Assembly (NCBI GenBank): GCA_016234115.1
Contig: JACRHD010000021.1
Coordinates: forward strand, 109,395-173,394
Direction: 5' to 3'
Length of the DNA: 64,000 nt
Source: Nitrospirota bacterium
GTDB taxonomy: Bacteria > Nitrospirota > Thermodesulfovibrionia > UBA6902
The notes under the pieces are model-generated. The model searched no databases, was not told the DNA's origin, and was given only the letters and a program-made list of their open reading frames with translations. The translations under genes and the position numbers were made by a program. Positions 15,285-24,260 of the stretch are shown in pieces (position 1 is the stretch's first letter; every line of letters starts with the position of its first letter).

Positions 15285-16745
15285 CTAATCAGGACCGACC
15301 AGCTTCTCCAACTGCTCAATTATCGCCCCCGGCTCCGCAGCGACCCTCGGGGGGCGCATGGTCTCAAGGTTGAAATCCGCCAACTGCTTTAAGGAAGCGC
15401 ACTGCGGTATCGGGATATCGGGATAATTCTTCTGGAAGTCCGGGAACTTCGAGGGTGATGCGGTCTCAAGGACGGCGATGATCGATTTGACTTCGCTGAA
15501 ATACTGCCGATACCTGTAGGACGCCGCCACCCCTATGACTCCATGCGGTTCGAGGACGATATTGTTTCTCCGCCAGAACCTTACGATATGCGCCTCGATG
15601 TCCTCATTCGTGATGATGTCCTCCACGAAAACATCTCCGCGGAGGTTCTCCGCAACATAGGGCGTTATGGTCCTTTTCCCCGCAAGGATGTCGGGGATAT
15701 TTACCGGGGACTCTCCGTAAAGGAAAAGGATGCGCTCAAGGTTCGAGGGCACGGAGATATCCATTGAATTCGCCAGCGTATGCTTGTTGCTCAGGCTGCC
15801 GTGGGAGGTCCCTTTGCCGACGATATTCGCGAAGATATTGTTTGCGTTGGTGCCCGCGATAAACATTTTAACCGGCAGTCCCATCCGCTTTGCCATCAAC
15901 CCCGCGGTCAGATTGCCGAGATTGCCTGAAGGCACTGAAAACAGGATTGGCTGGTCCGGGAACCTCCTGTTGAGCTCGGCCCAGATATAAAAATAATAAA
16001 TGGTCTGGGGCAGGAGCCTCCAGAGGGAAATGGAATTGGCGGAGGTGAGCCTGAATCTTTCACGCACATCATCGTTGCTGAGCATGCCCTTGGCCAGCCG
16101 CTGGCAGTCGTCGAAATTCCCGTCTATCGGGATCGCGCGGACATTGCCGGTCACGGAGAGCATCTGCTTCTCCTGGACTTCGGAAACCCTTTCCGCGGGA
16201 TATAGTACAAGTACATTAGTATGGGGCAGACCGTAAAAGGCCGTCTGTATCGCCGTGCCGGTATCACCCGAAGTGGCGACGATAATTGTGGCCCGTCTGC
16301 GGTTTACCGAGAGATGATAACTCATCAGCCTTGCCAAAAACCTGGCGGCAAAGTCCTTGAAGCTGCACGAAGGCCCCCTGTCGAGACGGGCAATGACGAG
16401 ATTGTTGTCATCCAGCGCGGTCTCAATCGGTATAAATGTTTCCTTATATGCGCCGTCGCAAATGTCGGACAGGACAGCGTCGGGGACCTCGTCCGCGGGG
16501 AGAAAGCCCCTCATTATCACCCAGGCCATCTCCTGATAAGTGAGTCCCGACAGGTTCCTGAAAGTCGTCTCGGGAAAACGCGGCATCCCTGCCGGCATAA
16601 AGAGTCCATAATCGGCGGAAAGCCCCCTTTCGAGCACGACATTCCATCTATGATGAATTTTTCCAGCGCGGTCGCGCGTCGATACAAAGAGCGGATCGCC
16701 TGCGGCGCCGTCCGGCAGCATCTGACGTATCTTGTTCATATCCAT
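15285..16745 (-). CDS. thrC: Threonine synthase
   Basis: A 486-residue PLP enzyme that converts O-phosphohomoserine to threonine. The PLP lysine is in SCSFKDFAARF (Lys130); other signatures are IIVATSGDTGTAIQTAFYG, SVPSGNLGNLTAGLMAKRMGLPV and EPHGVIGVAASYRY. The length and the N-terminal region (LSADYGLFMPAGMPRFP) fit the longer threonine synthase class found in yeast and E. coli rather than the short plant-like class. The ATG follows AAAGGAGTTTGGTTT. It is convergent with gltA; the upstream 50 bases hold a palindrome with a TATAAT core. Confidence 0.93.
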   Translation of the reverse strand: MDMNKIRQMLPDGAAGDPLFVSTRDRAGKIHHRWNVVLERGLSADYGLFMPAGMPRFPETTFRNLSGLTYQEMAWVIMRGFLPADEVPDAVLSDICDGAYKETFIPIETALDDNNLVIARLDRGPSCSFKDFAARFLARLMSYHLSVNRRRATIIVATSGDTGTAIQTAFYGLPHTNVLVLYPAERVSEVQEKQMLSVTGNVRAIPIDGNFDDCQRLAKGMLSNDDVRERFRLTSANSISLWRLLPQTIYYFYIWAELNRRFPDQPILFSVPSGNLGNLTAGLMAKRMGLPVKMFIAGTNANNIFANIVGKGTSHGSLSNKHTLANSMDISVPSNLERILFLYGESPVNIPDILAGKRTITPYVAENLRGDVFVEDIITNEDIEAHIVRFWRRNNIVLEPHGVIGVAASYRYRQYFSEVKSIIAVLETASPSKFPDFQKNYPDIPIPQCASLKQLADFNLETMRPPRVAAEPGAIIEQLEKLVGPD

Positions 16746-16796
16746 AAACCAAACTCCTTTATTAAACAGGGGCGTCTTTAAGGGCCTCTCTGCCTG

Positions 16797-16817
16797 AATA
16801 GTCTATTATAGACTATT
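16797..16817 (-). promoter_or_regulatory. Palindrome with TATAAT core upstream of thrC
   Basis: AATAGTCTATTATAGACTATT is a palindrome except for the central base. On the thrC strand it contains TATAAT about 60 bases before the start codon, with TTGCCG/ATTGCC upstream at roughly -35 spacing. It could be the thrC promoter overlapped by a repressor site. Confidence 0.4.
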
Positions 16818-16887
16818 CGAGACACGGCAATAAGGTCAATATGGCCCGGGGGGGGAAAAGAGCCCAGGGGCGCGGAAGTTCAAAAAG

Positions 16888-16914
16888 CAGGGGCGGGTTA
16901 ACGCCCGCCCCTGC
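16888..16914. repeat. GC-rich hairpin
   Basis: GCAGGGGCGGGTTAACGCCCGCCCCTGC, a near-perfect palindrome 25 bases after the 3' end of the parvulin gene (minus strand); could act at its 3' end. Confidence 0.6.
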
Positions 16915-16938
16915 AATATAAAAGCCCCTTTGCGCGGC

Positions 16939-17814
16939 TTATTTCTTCTGTTCACCCTCCCATGGGAGAGGGACCGAGGCAAGGGCATTTTCGTCCTTTT
17001 TGACATCGACTTTCTTTCTCAGGCCTTCAAGATATGTGTCGATAAGCGCCTTCTGTTTTTCCGCAAGCAATTGCCTCTTTATGGCCTCCTTTGATTGCTC
17101 AAAGGGAGCTGTTTCACCTCTTTGAATATCAGTCAACTGGATAACGTGATAACCGAAACGGGTCTTTACAGGCTCGCCGACCTCGCCGGGTTTAAGGCGA
17201 AGCACAGCCTGCTCGAACTCCGGCACCATCTGCCCCCTGCCGAAATATCCGAGGTCGCCGCCTTTTGCCGCCGAGCCTTTGTCTTTAGACAGCGACTCAG
17301 CGAGTTTAGAAAAACTTTCACCCTTCTTGACGCGTTCGTATATTTTCTTTGCCTGGGCCTCAGTCTCCACAAGGATATGGCTGGCCCTGATCTTGCTGCC
17401 TATCGTAAACTTATCGGCGTTCTTGCTGTAAAAGTCCCTGACCTCCGAGTCATCCACCTTTGCCTTGTCTTCAATCTCTTTCTTGAGGAGAAGGCCGACG
17501 ATATTCATCTTTTCAAACTCTTTCATCTTTTCAACATACTCCGGGTCTTTGTCGAGCTTCATCCTCTTCGCATCCTGGTAGATAAGCTCTCTCTTGATGA
17601 GCTCGTCAAGAAATTTCTCCTTGCCTTCTTTGCCGGAGAACTGGCTCCTGGCCCATTCAGGTATGCGGGCTATCTCCTTGAGAAACTCCTCCTGAGTAAC
17701 CTCCGCTTTCCCGACCTTGGCAAGAGCGGGGCTGCTTGATGTTTCCTTCTGTTGACACCCTGCAACAATGAATATTGCCAGCAGCATCATCAATAAAAGC
17801 GACCCTTTCTTCAT
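16939..17814 (-). CDS. Parvulin-type peptidyl-prolyl isomerase lipoprotein
   Basis: A 291-residue envelope foldase. Lipoprotein signal MKKGSLLLMMLLAIFIVAGC with lipobox IVAGC; SurA/PrsA-like helical N-domain (KVGKAEVTQEEFLKEIARIPEWARSQFSG) at about 31-140; parvulin domain IRASHILVETEAQAKKIYERVKKGESFSKLAESLSKDKGSAAKGGDLGYFGRGQMVPEFEQAVLRLKPGEVGEPVKTRFGYHVIQL at about 143-235. It should catalyse prolyl cis-trans isomerisation and help outer-membrane or secreted protein folding in the periplasm. Start ATG follows AAGGAGAAGAAA. No adjoining gene is close enough for an operon. Confidence 0.9.
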   Translation of the reverse strand: MKKGSLLLMMLLAIFIVAGCQQKETSSSPALAKVGKAEVTQEEFLKEIARIPEWARSQFSGKEGKEKFLDELIKRELIYQDAKRMKLDKDPEYVEKMKEFEKMNIVGLLLKKEIEDKAKVDDSEVRDFYSKNADKFTIGSKIRASHILVETEAQAKKIYERVKKGESFSKLAESLSKDKGSAAKGGDLGYFGRGQMVPEFEQAVLRLKPGEVGEPVKTRFGYHVIQLTDIQRGETAPFEQSKEAIKRQLLAEKQKALIDTYLEGLRKKVDVKKDENALASVPLPWEGEQKK

Positions 17815-18374
17815 TTTCTTCTCCTTATAATTTTGAGTTCACAACTTGTGACAGGTTTTTTATACCATAACAGGGTTTATTTTACAATAAGACTTCATCC
17901 GGATGTGTAACCCCTCATCAGTTACGTGGATAACGCTGTCTGCACGAGCTCATAGAACTGTGACTTGCAAGAATGTAAACGGAAAAGTTTTCTTTCATCA
18001 AGAGATATCATCCTAAAAATGGATTCCCGACTACTACCTCGGGAATGACGATCTTTAGTATATCCCTTTACCCCGCGTAAGAAAGCCTCAGATAGGCCCT
18101 TCCCGTCCTCTCAACTTCATAACCTCTATCCCGGATTATTCATAAACTCCGGGAGGTATGATTCAAAAACATGTTGCAGCAAACCTTATCCGGAATTTTC
18201 GCGCGGCGTAAAAAGTACACTCTGTAATAGCAATAACTTGAAGAGCGAAAAGTCCCGACAAATAATCTCATTGCTTTTCAAGATGTTTTTGAATCATGCC
18301 TCCCGGAGTACGATATTTGTGAATAATCCGGGCTATGTTTCTTGGAGTTGTCCGCAGCGGTCCGCGGCCAAACG
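17815..18374. other. 560-base spacer without a gene
   Basis: Holds a short ATTCCCGA...TCGGGAAT hairpin near 18023-18046 and a MITE-like element at 18130-18331. No ORF or RNA gene was recognised in the remainder. Confidence 0.6.
18130..18331. repeat. MITE-like element, family B
   Basis: Terminal inverted repeats of about 45 bases: CCCGGATTATTCATAAACTCCGGGAGGTATGATTCAAAAACAT and the reverse complement of CCCGGATTATTCACAAATATCGTACTCCGGGAGGCATGATTCAAAAACAT. About 110 bases of interior without ORF. Single copy in this window. Confidence 0.75.
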
Positions 18375-18845
18375 TTATTTATGGCTTAAGAGGCATACGG
18401 CCTGCGCCGCGATCCCCTCGCCCCTTCCGGTAAAGCCCATGCCTTCGTTAGACTTGGCCTTTATATTGATCGCAGCAAGAGGTATCCCGGCTTTTGAAAT
18501 GTTCTCTTTCATTTCATCGATGTAAGGCAGGAGTTTCGGCTTTTCGGTTATAACGGTTGAATCGATATTGACAATGCCGAACCCTTTTTCCCCGGCCAGC
18601 TCTACAACTTTTGAAAGGAGCTTAATGCTCGATGCGCCTTTCCATTTATCATCCGTATCAGGGAAATGCCCGCCTATGTCCCCTTCGCCCAATGCGCCGA
18701 TGATGGAGTCGATTATCGCATGCACAAGCACGTCCGCATCGGAGTGCCCGAGGAGGCCTTTCTCAAAAGGTATCTCCACACCCCCGAGGATGAGCCTTCT
18801 GCCTTCAACCAGTCTGTGCGAGTCGTAGCCGATGCCTATTCTCAT
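18375..18845 (-). CDS. ispF: 2-C-methyl-D-erythritol 2,4-cyclodiphosphate synthase
   Basis: A 156-residue trimeric MEP-pathway enzyme that cyclises CDP-methylerythritol phosphate to MEcPP with release of CMP. Signatures: [16 protein letters not shown] with the metal ligands Asp8 and His10, [35 protein letters not shown], and the closing [23 protein letters not shown]. Length is standard. It follows ispD on the same strand, separated by an AT-rich inverted repeat. ispG of the same pathway is at 28281. Confidence 0.96.
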   Translation of the reverse strand: MRIGIGYDSHRLVEGRRLILGGVEIPFEKGLLGHSDADVLVHAIIDSIIGALGEGDIGGHFPDTDDKWKGASSIKLLSKVVELAGEKGFGIVNIDSTVITEKPKLLPYIDEMKENISKAGIPLAAINIKAKSNEGMGFTGRGEGIAAQAVCLLSHK

Positions 18846-18850
18846 AGCAA

Positions 18851-18971
18851 TAAATTAAAAATTAAAAATCAAAATGCAAAATGACAGATAAGAATTCAAA
18901 GATTATAGCAATGCAATTATTGTAAATTTTGATTTGTCATTTTGATTTTTGATATTTCATTTTTGATTTTT
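18851..18971. repeat. AT-rich inverted repeat at the 3' end of ispD
   Basis: AAATTAAAAATTAAAAATCAAAATGCAAAATGACA is mirrored by TGTCATTTTGATTTTTGATATTTCATTTTTGATTT. The ispD stop codon (18957-18959) and last codons lie inside the right arm. Confidence 0.7.
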
Positions 18972-19661
18972 TATTATCCATTCCACCATCTCCAGATCCT
19001 CCGGTGTCGTGACCTTGATATTATAAGGACTGCCCGGGATAATCTTGACCCTGCCGCCGGTTCTTTCAACGAGCGCTGCGTCATCCGTGGCGTAATGGCC
19101 CTCCGCATACGCAGCATCATAGGCCTTTCTGATCACGCCGAAAGTAAATGCCTGCGGGGTCTGGATGGACCAGAGCTTTTCCCGGTTGACGGTGGATACT
19201 ATCATGCCGTCGGCAGAGACTTCCTTGAGAGTCTCTTTCACAGGGAGTCCCGGGATGACGCCGTCGGAAGTCTGCACCTCAGTGATGAGGTTTTTGATCA
19301 GCCCTTCAGGAATAAACGGGCGCACGCCGTCATGGATTAAAATTATACTGTCAGGGGAGGTCCCATTCTCCTTGAGAAGATTCAGGGCATTGTATATCGA
19401 GTCCTGCCGTTCTTTGCCGCCGGGGGCAATCCTCTCTATCTTTTCCAGTCCGAAGTTTTCAACCATTTGATATCCGAGTCCTACATCATCTTTTCCGAGG
19501 ACGGGGACGATCTCGGTAATCAATTCTTCCGAGGAAAGTCCCTTCAGGGTATGGATCAGAAGGGGAATGCCCTCAAGATCGGCAAAGGTCTTTTTGAAAG
19601 ACGCGTTGAATCTCTTGCCAAGCCCGGCTGAAGGGACAACAGCTATTATTTTTTTCTCCAT
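18957..19661 (-). CDS. ispD: 2-C-methyl-D-erythritol 4-phosphate cytidylyltransferase
   Basis: The start at 19661 (MEKKIIAVVPSAGLGKRF) matches the family; the listed extra ten residues are repeat-derived spacer. The enzyme couples MEP and CTP to CDP-ME in isoprenoid synthesis. Signatures: AVVPSAGLGKRFNASFKKTF (CTP loop), LIHDGVRPFI, TVNREKLWSIQTPQAF and ATDDAALVERTGGRVKIIPGSPYNIKVTTPEDLEMVE. 234 residues, standard length. The order yacL-ispD-ispF is also found in Bacillus-type genomes. No strong ribosome-binding site is seen. Confidence 0.95.
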   Translation of the reverse strand: MEKKIIAVVPSAGLGKRFNASFKKTFADLEGIPLLIHTLKGLSSEELITEIVPVLGKDDVGLGYQMVENFGLEKIERIAPGGKERQDSIYNALNLLKENGTSPDSIILIHDGVRPFIPEGLIKNLITEVQTSDGVIPGLPVKETLKEVSADGMIVSTVNREKLWSIQTPQAFTFGVIRKAYDAAYAEGHYATDDAALVERTGGRVKIIPGSPYNIKVTTPEDLEMVEWIIKNQK

Positions 19662-19735
19662 TATCAGGGACAATCCGGAGTCAAGAGTCACGAGGCTGTT
19701 ACTTGCTCATAACTCATAACTCTTTACTCTTTCTG

Positions 19736-20740
19736 TTAATGCCGGGCCATCCTCGTCTCTTCTCTCTCGGCATCTTCCTTGAGCTTCGCAAATATCATCC
19801 TGCCCGCGGTGGTCTGCAGGACGCTCGTGACGACAACATCGATCTGCTGGTTGATCAGTTTCCTGGCGTTGTCCACGACGACCATGGTGCCGTCGTCAAG
19901 ATAGCCGACGCCCTGGTTGAACTCCTTCCCTTCTTTTACTACGAATATATTCATCTTTTCACCCGGAAGGACAACAGGCTTCACCGCGTTTGAAAGTTCA
20001 TTGAGATTAAGGACCGTGACCCCCTGAAGCTCGGCCACCTTGTTGAGATTGAAGTCGTTTGTAATTATCTTGGCGCCCGACATCCTTGCAAGGGCGACCA
20101 GCTTGGCGTCGACTTCCTTTATCTTCGGAAAGTCCTCGTCGATGATCTTTACGGTGATGTTGGACATCTTCTGGATCCGGTGGAGGACGTCCAGCCCCCT
20201 CCTGCCGCGCGCGCGCCTGAGCGAATCGGAGGAATCCGCGATATGCTGAAGCTCCTGCAGAATGAACTGGGGAATAATAAAAGGCCCTTCCAGAAACCCC
20301 GCTTCACATACGTCCGCTATCCTGCCGTCGATGATCACGCTTGTGTCGATGATCTTGGCGCGCTCCTCTTCCGTCCTGGTTTTAAATGCCTTTACGATAT
20401 TTGAAAGGGTAAAATCCTTCCCGGCCCTCAGGCCCAAAAGCAGCCCGCTGTACCCGAAGAGGGCATTGAAGACAACCGCGATATAAGTGCCGTCTATATT
20501 GGTAAAAATACTCTTGATGGGAAAATAGATCAGCTTGGCAAACAGAAGTCCCACTGATAAACCGATCAGTCCTCCGACTACAGTCCCGAAACCTACTTTG
20601 GTGAGCACATATTCGAGGATGAGAGCAATCACGCCGACCCCGGCGCCCCATATGGCGCCCTGATATGTTTCTTCCGCTCTTAATCCGAGAATAAACCCGC
20701 CCACCGTAAACACGAGGAAAAAAATTATTCGATAGAGCAT
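19736..20740 (-). CDS. yacL: YacL-like PIN-TRAM membrane protein
   Basis: A 334-residue protein with four N-terminal membrane helices (about residues 3-22, 29-47, 53-75, 84-103), a PIN-type ribonuclease domain (IIDTSVIIDGRIADVCEAGFLEGPFIIPQFILQELQHIADSSD...KIITNDFNLNKVAELQGV, about 128-250) and a C-terminal TRAM RNA-binding domain (GEKMNIFVVKEGKEFNQGVGYLDDGTMVVVDNARKLINQQIDVVVTSVLQTTAGRMIFAK). The acidic residues of a PIN active site are visible. It is likely a membrane-tethered RNase; substrate unknown. Lies between degQ (15 bases upstream) and ispD, all minus strand. Confidence 0.9.
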   Translation of the reverse strand: MLYRIIFFLVFTVGGFILGLRAEETYQGAIWGAGVGVIALILEYVLTKVGFGTVVGGLIGLSVGLLFAKLIYFPIKSIFTNIDGTYIAVVFNALFGYSGLLLGLRAGKDFTLSNIVKAFKTRTEEERAKIIDTSVIIDGRIADVCEAGFLEGPFIIPQFILQELQHIADSSDSLRRARGRRGLDVLHRIQKMSNITVKIIDEDFPKIKEVDAKLVALARMSGAKIITNDFNLNKVAELQGVTVLNLNELSNAVKPVVLPGEKMNIFVVKEGKEFNQGVGYLDDGTMVVVDNARKLINQQIDVVVTSVLQTTAGRMIFAKLKEDAEREETRMARH

Positions 20741-20755
20741 GACATAGTCCTTTTT

Positions 20756-22228
20756 TTAAGAATAAACTTTTAACGTTACATATAACTTATTTCCGCTTCT
20801 GTTGATATAAAGCAGCAGGGTATCACCCTTTTTAACTTTGCCGGCAACCTCGTTGAAATCATTAATACTCCTGACGGTCTTTTTATTGATCTCCTGGATT
20901 ATATCCCCCTTTCTTAAGCCCGCATCCTCTGCCGCGGTATACGGCTCGACTTTGACGATAACGACCCCTTTCTCGTCTTTTGAAAGACCAAGCTGTTTTG
21001 AAATCTCCTGTGTAAGGTTCATTACGCTGAAGCCCGCGAGGGCGTTTTCTTCATACGAAAATTGTTCTTCGCGTTCTCCCGGGACTGTCTGCGCCAGGTC
21101 CTGTGGAAATTCAGTGATGGTCGCCGTCAGGGCCAGGGTCCTGCCGTCTCTTATAACAGTCAATTTGATTTTGCTTCCCACGGCGCTCTGGGCGATTGTG
21201 TTGCGCAGGGTCTCCACGTTTTTAATTTCCCGGTCGTTCAGCTCGGTTATGATGTCGCCCCTTTTGAGCCCTGCCTTCTCAGCCGGGCTTCCCTTCATTA
21301 TCTCGGTGACAAGGGCGCCCGCCGACCTGCCGAGCCCGAATTCCCTGGCGAGCTCGGGTGTAAAGTTCTGTATTGTAATCCCCAACCATCCGCGGGTGAC
21401 TTTGCCCTCCTTGATGAGCTGCGTCATAACGGATTTGGCCATATTGCTCGGCACGGCAAATCCTATCCCCTGATATCCGCCGGTCCTTGAAAAAATCGCG
21501 GTGTTTACGCCGATCATTTCCCCTTTGATATTGACGAGAGGACCGCCGGAATTGCCTGGGTTGATGGCTGCGTCGGTCTGTATAAAATTTTCGTAATCCG
21601 TAATGCCGACGTTGGCCCGGCCCAAGGCGCTCACGATCCCCATCGTAACAGTATTGCTCAGGCTGTAGGGATTGCCGAAGGCCAGCACAAATTCACCGAC
21701 TGAGATTTTTTCCGAATCACCCCAGTTTATAGCTGGCAGGTTTTCAACAGAGATTTTTATGACAGCGATATCCGTTTTGGCGTCGGTCCCTATGATTTTG
21801 CCTTTAAAATTCTGCTGGTCATATAATGTAACCTGTATCTCGTCGGCCTTCTCGACGACATGCGTATTGGTGAGAATATACCCGTCGGGCGATACGATTA
21901 CCCCTGAGCCGAGGCTCTGTTCCTTCCATCTCTTCGGCCTGTGACGGGGTTCCATAAAATCAAACAACTGGTCGTCAAAGACATCGGGGAAAGGGCTGGA
22001 ATCCCTTTCCACCGTCTTTGATGTCGAGATATTTACCACTACGGGGCTTACGACTTTAACGATTTCCGAAAAAGCAGTGCTTTCCCCCGACAACTCCCTG
22101 GGGACCTGAAAATTGTAAGTATAGGGGGGTGAGGAGGATTTCTTGAGAATTTTATCCGAATGATTGCCTATTATATAACCGGAAACAAGCGCAATTACCA
22201 CGAAAATCAGGAAAGTCGTCTTTTTCAT
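20756..22228 (-). CDS. degQ: Do/DegQ-family periplasmic serine protease
   Basis: A 490-residue HtrA protease. An N-terminal hydrophobic anchor (TTFLIFVVIALVSGYIIG) is not followed by a clear cleavage site, so it may be membrane-tethered like DegS. Protease domain: GSGVIVSPDGYILTNTHVV (His), TDAKTDIAVIKI (Asp), TDAAINPGNSGGPLVN (Ser). Two PDZ domains follow (about 275-365 and 400-490), of which the first contains GWLGITIQNFTPELA...GALVTEIMKGSPAEKAGLKRGDIITELN. It degrades or refolds damaged envelope proteins. Upstream gene of a tight minus-strand group with yacL. Confidence 0.95.
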   Translation of the reverse strand: MKKTTFLIFVVIALVSGYIIGNHSDKILKKSSSPPYTYNFQVPRELSGESTAFSEIVKVVSPVVVNISTSKTVERDSSPFPDVFDDQLFDFMEPRHRPKRWKEQSLGSGVIVSPDGYILTNTHVVEKADEIQVTLYDQQNFKGKIIGTDAKTDIAVIKISVENLPAINWGDSEKISVGEFVLAFGNPYSLSNTVTMGIVSALGRANVGITDYENFIQTDAAINPGNSGGPLVNIKGEMIGVNTAIFSRTGGYQGIGFAVPSNMAKSVMTQLIKEGKVTRGWLGITIQNFTPELAREFGLGRSAGALVTEIMKGSPAEKAGLKRGDIITELNDREIKNVETLRNTIAQSAVGSKIKLTVIRDGRTLALTATITEFPQDLAQTVPGEREEQFSYEENALAGFSVMNLTQEISKQLGLSKDEKGVVIVKVEPYTAAEDAGLRKGDIIQEINKKTVRSINDFNEVAGKVKKGDTLLLYINRSGNKLYVTLKVYS

Positions 22229-22313
22229 TAATCAAATTATACATCCGGCAGTTTGACCTTGTAAACCCTGAGCATAAAGACAGTTACTCCCCTTGACTCT
22301 TAACTCCTGACTC

Positions 22314-23435
22314 TTAACTCTTTCTTTTATACCCGCCGATCTTCCTGTAATCGCGCCGTAACTGCCTGACGAGCCTCTCCCTGTTTTCCAGCAATCCGGT
22401 CAGAGGCCGGTGTCCGGACTTATTTAATACGTAACTTACAAAAAAGGGAAGCATCAGGCTGCAGTCGCCGTAAGAGACAATTGTCTTATGAAGGGCCTGG
22501 GGGTCGATCTTCCCCCATGAGACAGCCTCGGAAGGCGTTGCCCCGCTCAGTCCTCCGGTATCAGGACGGGCATCGGTAAACTGGATGAAAAAATCATGGC
22601 CGGCCTCCGGCAGGCCAAGGACTTCCTGGATATGGGGTTCGGTCTGGAGCACAAAATTTTTGGGACTGCCGCCGCCCAAAAGCAATACCGCGCTCTTACC
22701 ACCGCTTTTCTTAATATCATATACATAGGCGGTCACTTCGTTAATGTCCTTATGGGTATCCAGTGCGACCGGTTTGCCTTCAAGCATGAGAGCGGCTATA
22801 TTCATTCCGATGCTTGAGTCGGCAGGCGACGATGTGTGGACCGGGACCCCGGCTTCATAGGCGACAGCAAGCAGGCTTTCGTCCTTCAGGCCGGGTGTGA
22901 GCTTGATGATTTCCCTGCCCAGAAGGGCGTGCACATCAGCGCTTGAACAGGGATCAGGAAGGCTGCCGCGCTCCCGCCTGATGGTTTCACGGACGAAATT
23001 GTCCGTATCGAGCAGGGCCTCGTAATCCAGGAATATGTCGTAGATGCGGATGATCCCGCTTTCCCTCAGTTGCTCATCATCGACAACGGCGCGGCCTTCC
23101 CGGAATTCATAACCAAGCACATAATGAAGATCATGATACAGATTTGCGCCTGTGGAGACTATCCAGTCAACCATCCCTGATTTAATTAATGGTATCAGGC
23201 AGCTCCGGCCGATTCCCGCAGGTATGAGGGCGCCCGCAAGAGACACCCCTATCCGCACGCCTTCCTTTGCTATGTGATTCGCGAACAGTTCACAGGCCTT
23301 TCTGAACGTACCGGCGTTGAATGAAAAAAGGGAGCTTTCTATCACCTGGTCCACGGTCATCCCCCGCCAAAGGGGTTTGGGCTTAAGCGGTATCCGGTTA
23401 TCGATGGACGGTCTTTTATGTTTGCAATATTTCAT
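22314..23435 (-). CDS. Deoxyhypusine synthase-like protein
   Basis: A 373-residue NAD-dependent enzyme of the deoxyhypusine synthase family. Signatures: GVSLAGALIPAGIGRSCLIPLIKSGMVDWIVSTGANLYHDLHY, PVHTSSPADSSIGMNIA, LLLGGGSPKNFVLQTEPHI, and ARPDTGGLSGATPSEAVSWGKID, which keeps the lysine equivalent to the catalytic Lys of the eukaryotic enzyme (SWGKI). Bacteria lack eIF5A, so bacterial members are thought to act on polyamines (homospermidine synthase-like) or on unknown acceptors; substrate cannot be read from the sequence. The stop codon lies in an 'agagttaagagtcaggagttaag' word repeat. It is the first gene before degQ (85 bases). Confidence 0.88.
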   Translation of the reverse strand: MKYCKHKRPSIDNRIPLKPKPLWRGMTVDQVIESSLFSFNAGTFRKACELFANHIAKEGVRIGVSLAGALIPAGIGRSCLIPLIKSGMVDWIVSTGANLYHDLHYVLGYEFREGRAVVDDEQLRESGIIRIYDIFLDYEALLDTDNFVRETIRRERGSLPDPCSSADVHALLGREIIKLTPGLKDESLLAVAYEAGVPVHTSSPADSSIGMNIAALMLEGKPVALDTHKDINEVTAYVYDIKKSGGKSAVLLLGGGSPKNFVLQTEPHIQEVLGLPEAGHDFFIQFTDARPDTGGLSGATPSEAVSWGKIDPQALHKTIVSYGDCSLMLPFFVSYVLNKSGHRPLTGLLENRERLVRQLRRDYRKIGGYKRKS

Positions 23436-23540
23436 AAAATTGTTTTAAGTTTCAACTCCTTGTGGTTAATTTACACTTGTGAGGCCTTTGATTATATCAG
23501 CAGATATTCTTATTTACAACCCCCGGATAAGGACCTCTTC

Positions 23541-23601
23541 AACGGCTTGAACCGCTTGAATCGCTTGAACGGCTTGAACCGCTTGAACGGCTTGAACGGT
23601 T
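23541..23601. repeat. Tandem 9-base repeat (AACGGCTTG)n
   Basis: About seven consecutive units AACGGCTTG/AACCGCTTG/AATCGCTTG in a non-coding spacer upstream of the DUF882 gene. It also contains CGGTTCAAGC-type inverted words. Confidence 0.8.
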
Positions 23602-23675
23602 CTCTCCAGACAATTGAAAAACCTGTCCGTACCATGATATAATGCCTCTTATTCTTTTAGAAGGAGGTCTAACAA

Positions 23676-24260
23676 ATGAATTTATTTGAGAAAAAAATCA
23701 GGGCGGCATTAGACCTGATGGTAAGCAGAAGGGGATTGCTCGCCGGCGGTCTTTTCACTATGGCGTCAAGTATTATTCCCCGCAAGGCTTTTTCATCTGT
23801 AAAAGATTTGATACTGCCTGAAAAATCTCTGTCTATTATTAATGTTTATACTGGAGAGCATCTTAACGCGAATTATTGCTGCGGCGGCCAATACATGTCT
23901 GATGTCCTCAATGAAATTAATCATATCTTCCGCGACCATTTCACCGAAACCGTCGAGGCGGTGGATACAAAGCTTTTGGACCTCCTCTTCTCCCTCAAAG
24001 AAAAACTCAGAATTACCGAGCCGTTTCACATCGTCTCCGGCTACCGCTCGCCGGAGACTAATGCCTTTCTGAGGAAAAGGAAAAGAGGGGTGGCCAAGAA
24101 CAGTCTGCACATGTACGGAAAGGCGGCTGATATCCGCGTACCCGGCTACTCTACCAAGGCGCTGAGGCACGCGGCAATTGACCTCAAGAGCGGGGGCGTA
24201 GGGTACTATCCCCGGTCCGGTTTTGTTCACCTGGACGTCGGAGAAGTCCGGTACTGGTAA
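23676..24260 (+). CDS. DUF882/YcbK-like M15 peptidase, Tat-exported
   Basis: A 194-residue protein with a twin-arginine signal (SRRGLLAGGLFTMASS) and the DUF882 fold: LSIINVYTGEHLNANY, FHIVSGYRSPETNAFLRKR, AKNSLHMYGKAADIRVPG and [22 protein letters not shown]. The SGYRSP...SLHMYGKAADIR...FVHLDVG pattern supplies the zinc ligands of M15-type D,D-/L,D-carboxypeptidases. E. coli YcbK (MepK) cleaves peptidoglycan crosslinks. Start follows AGAAGGAGGTCTAACAA. Expected in the periplasm acting on peptidoglycan. Its 3' end overlaps the listed start of the next ORF. Confidence 0.9.
   Translation: MNLFEKKIRAALDLMVSRRGLLAGGLFTMASSIIPRKAFSSVKDLILPEKSLSIINVYTGEHLNANYCCGGQYMSDVLNEINHIFRDHFTETVEAVDTKLLDLLFSLKEKLRITEPFHIVSGYRSPETNAFLRKRKRGVAKNSLHMYGKAADIRVPGYSTKALRHAAIDLKSGGVGYYPRSGFVHLDVGEVRYW

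Noticed and set aside
15174-15392. 72-residue plus-strand ORF between gltA and thrC
   Set aside because: Half is hairpin spacer, half antisense to thrC; no start site.
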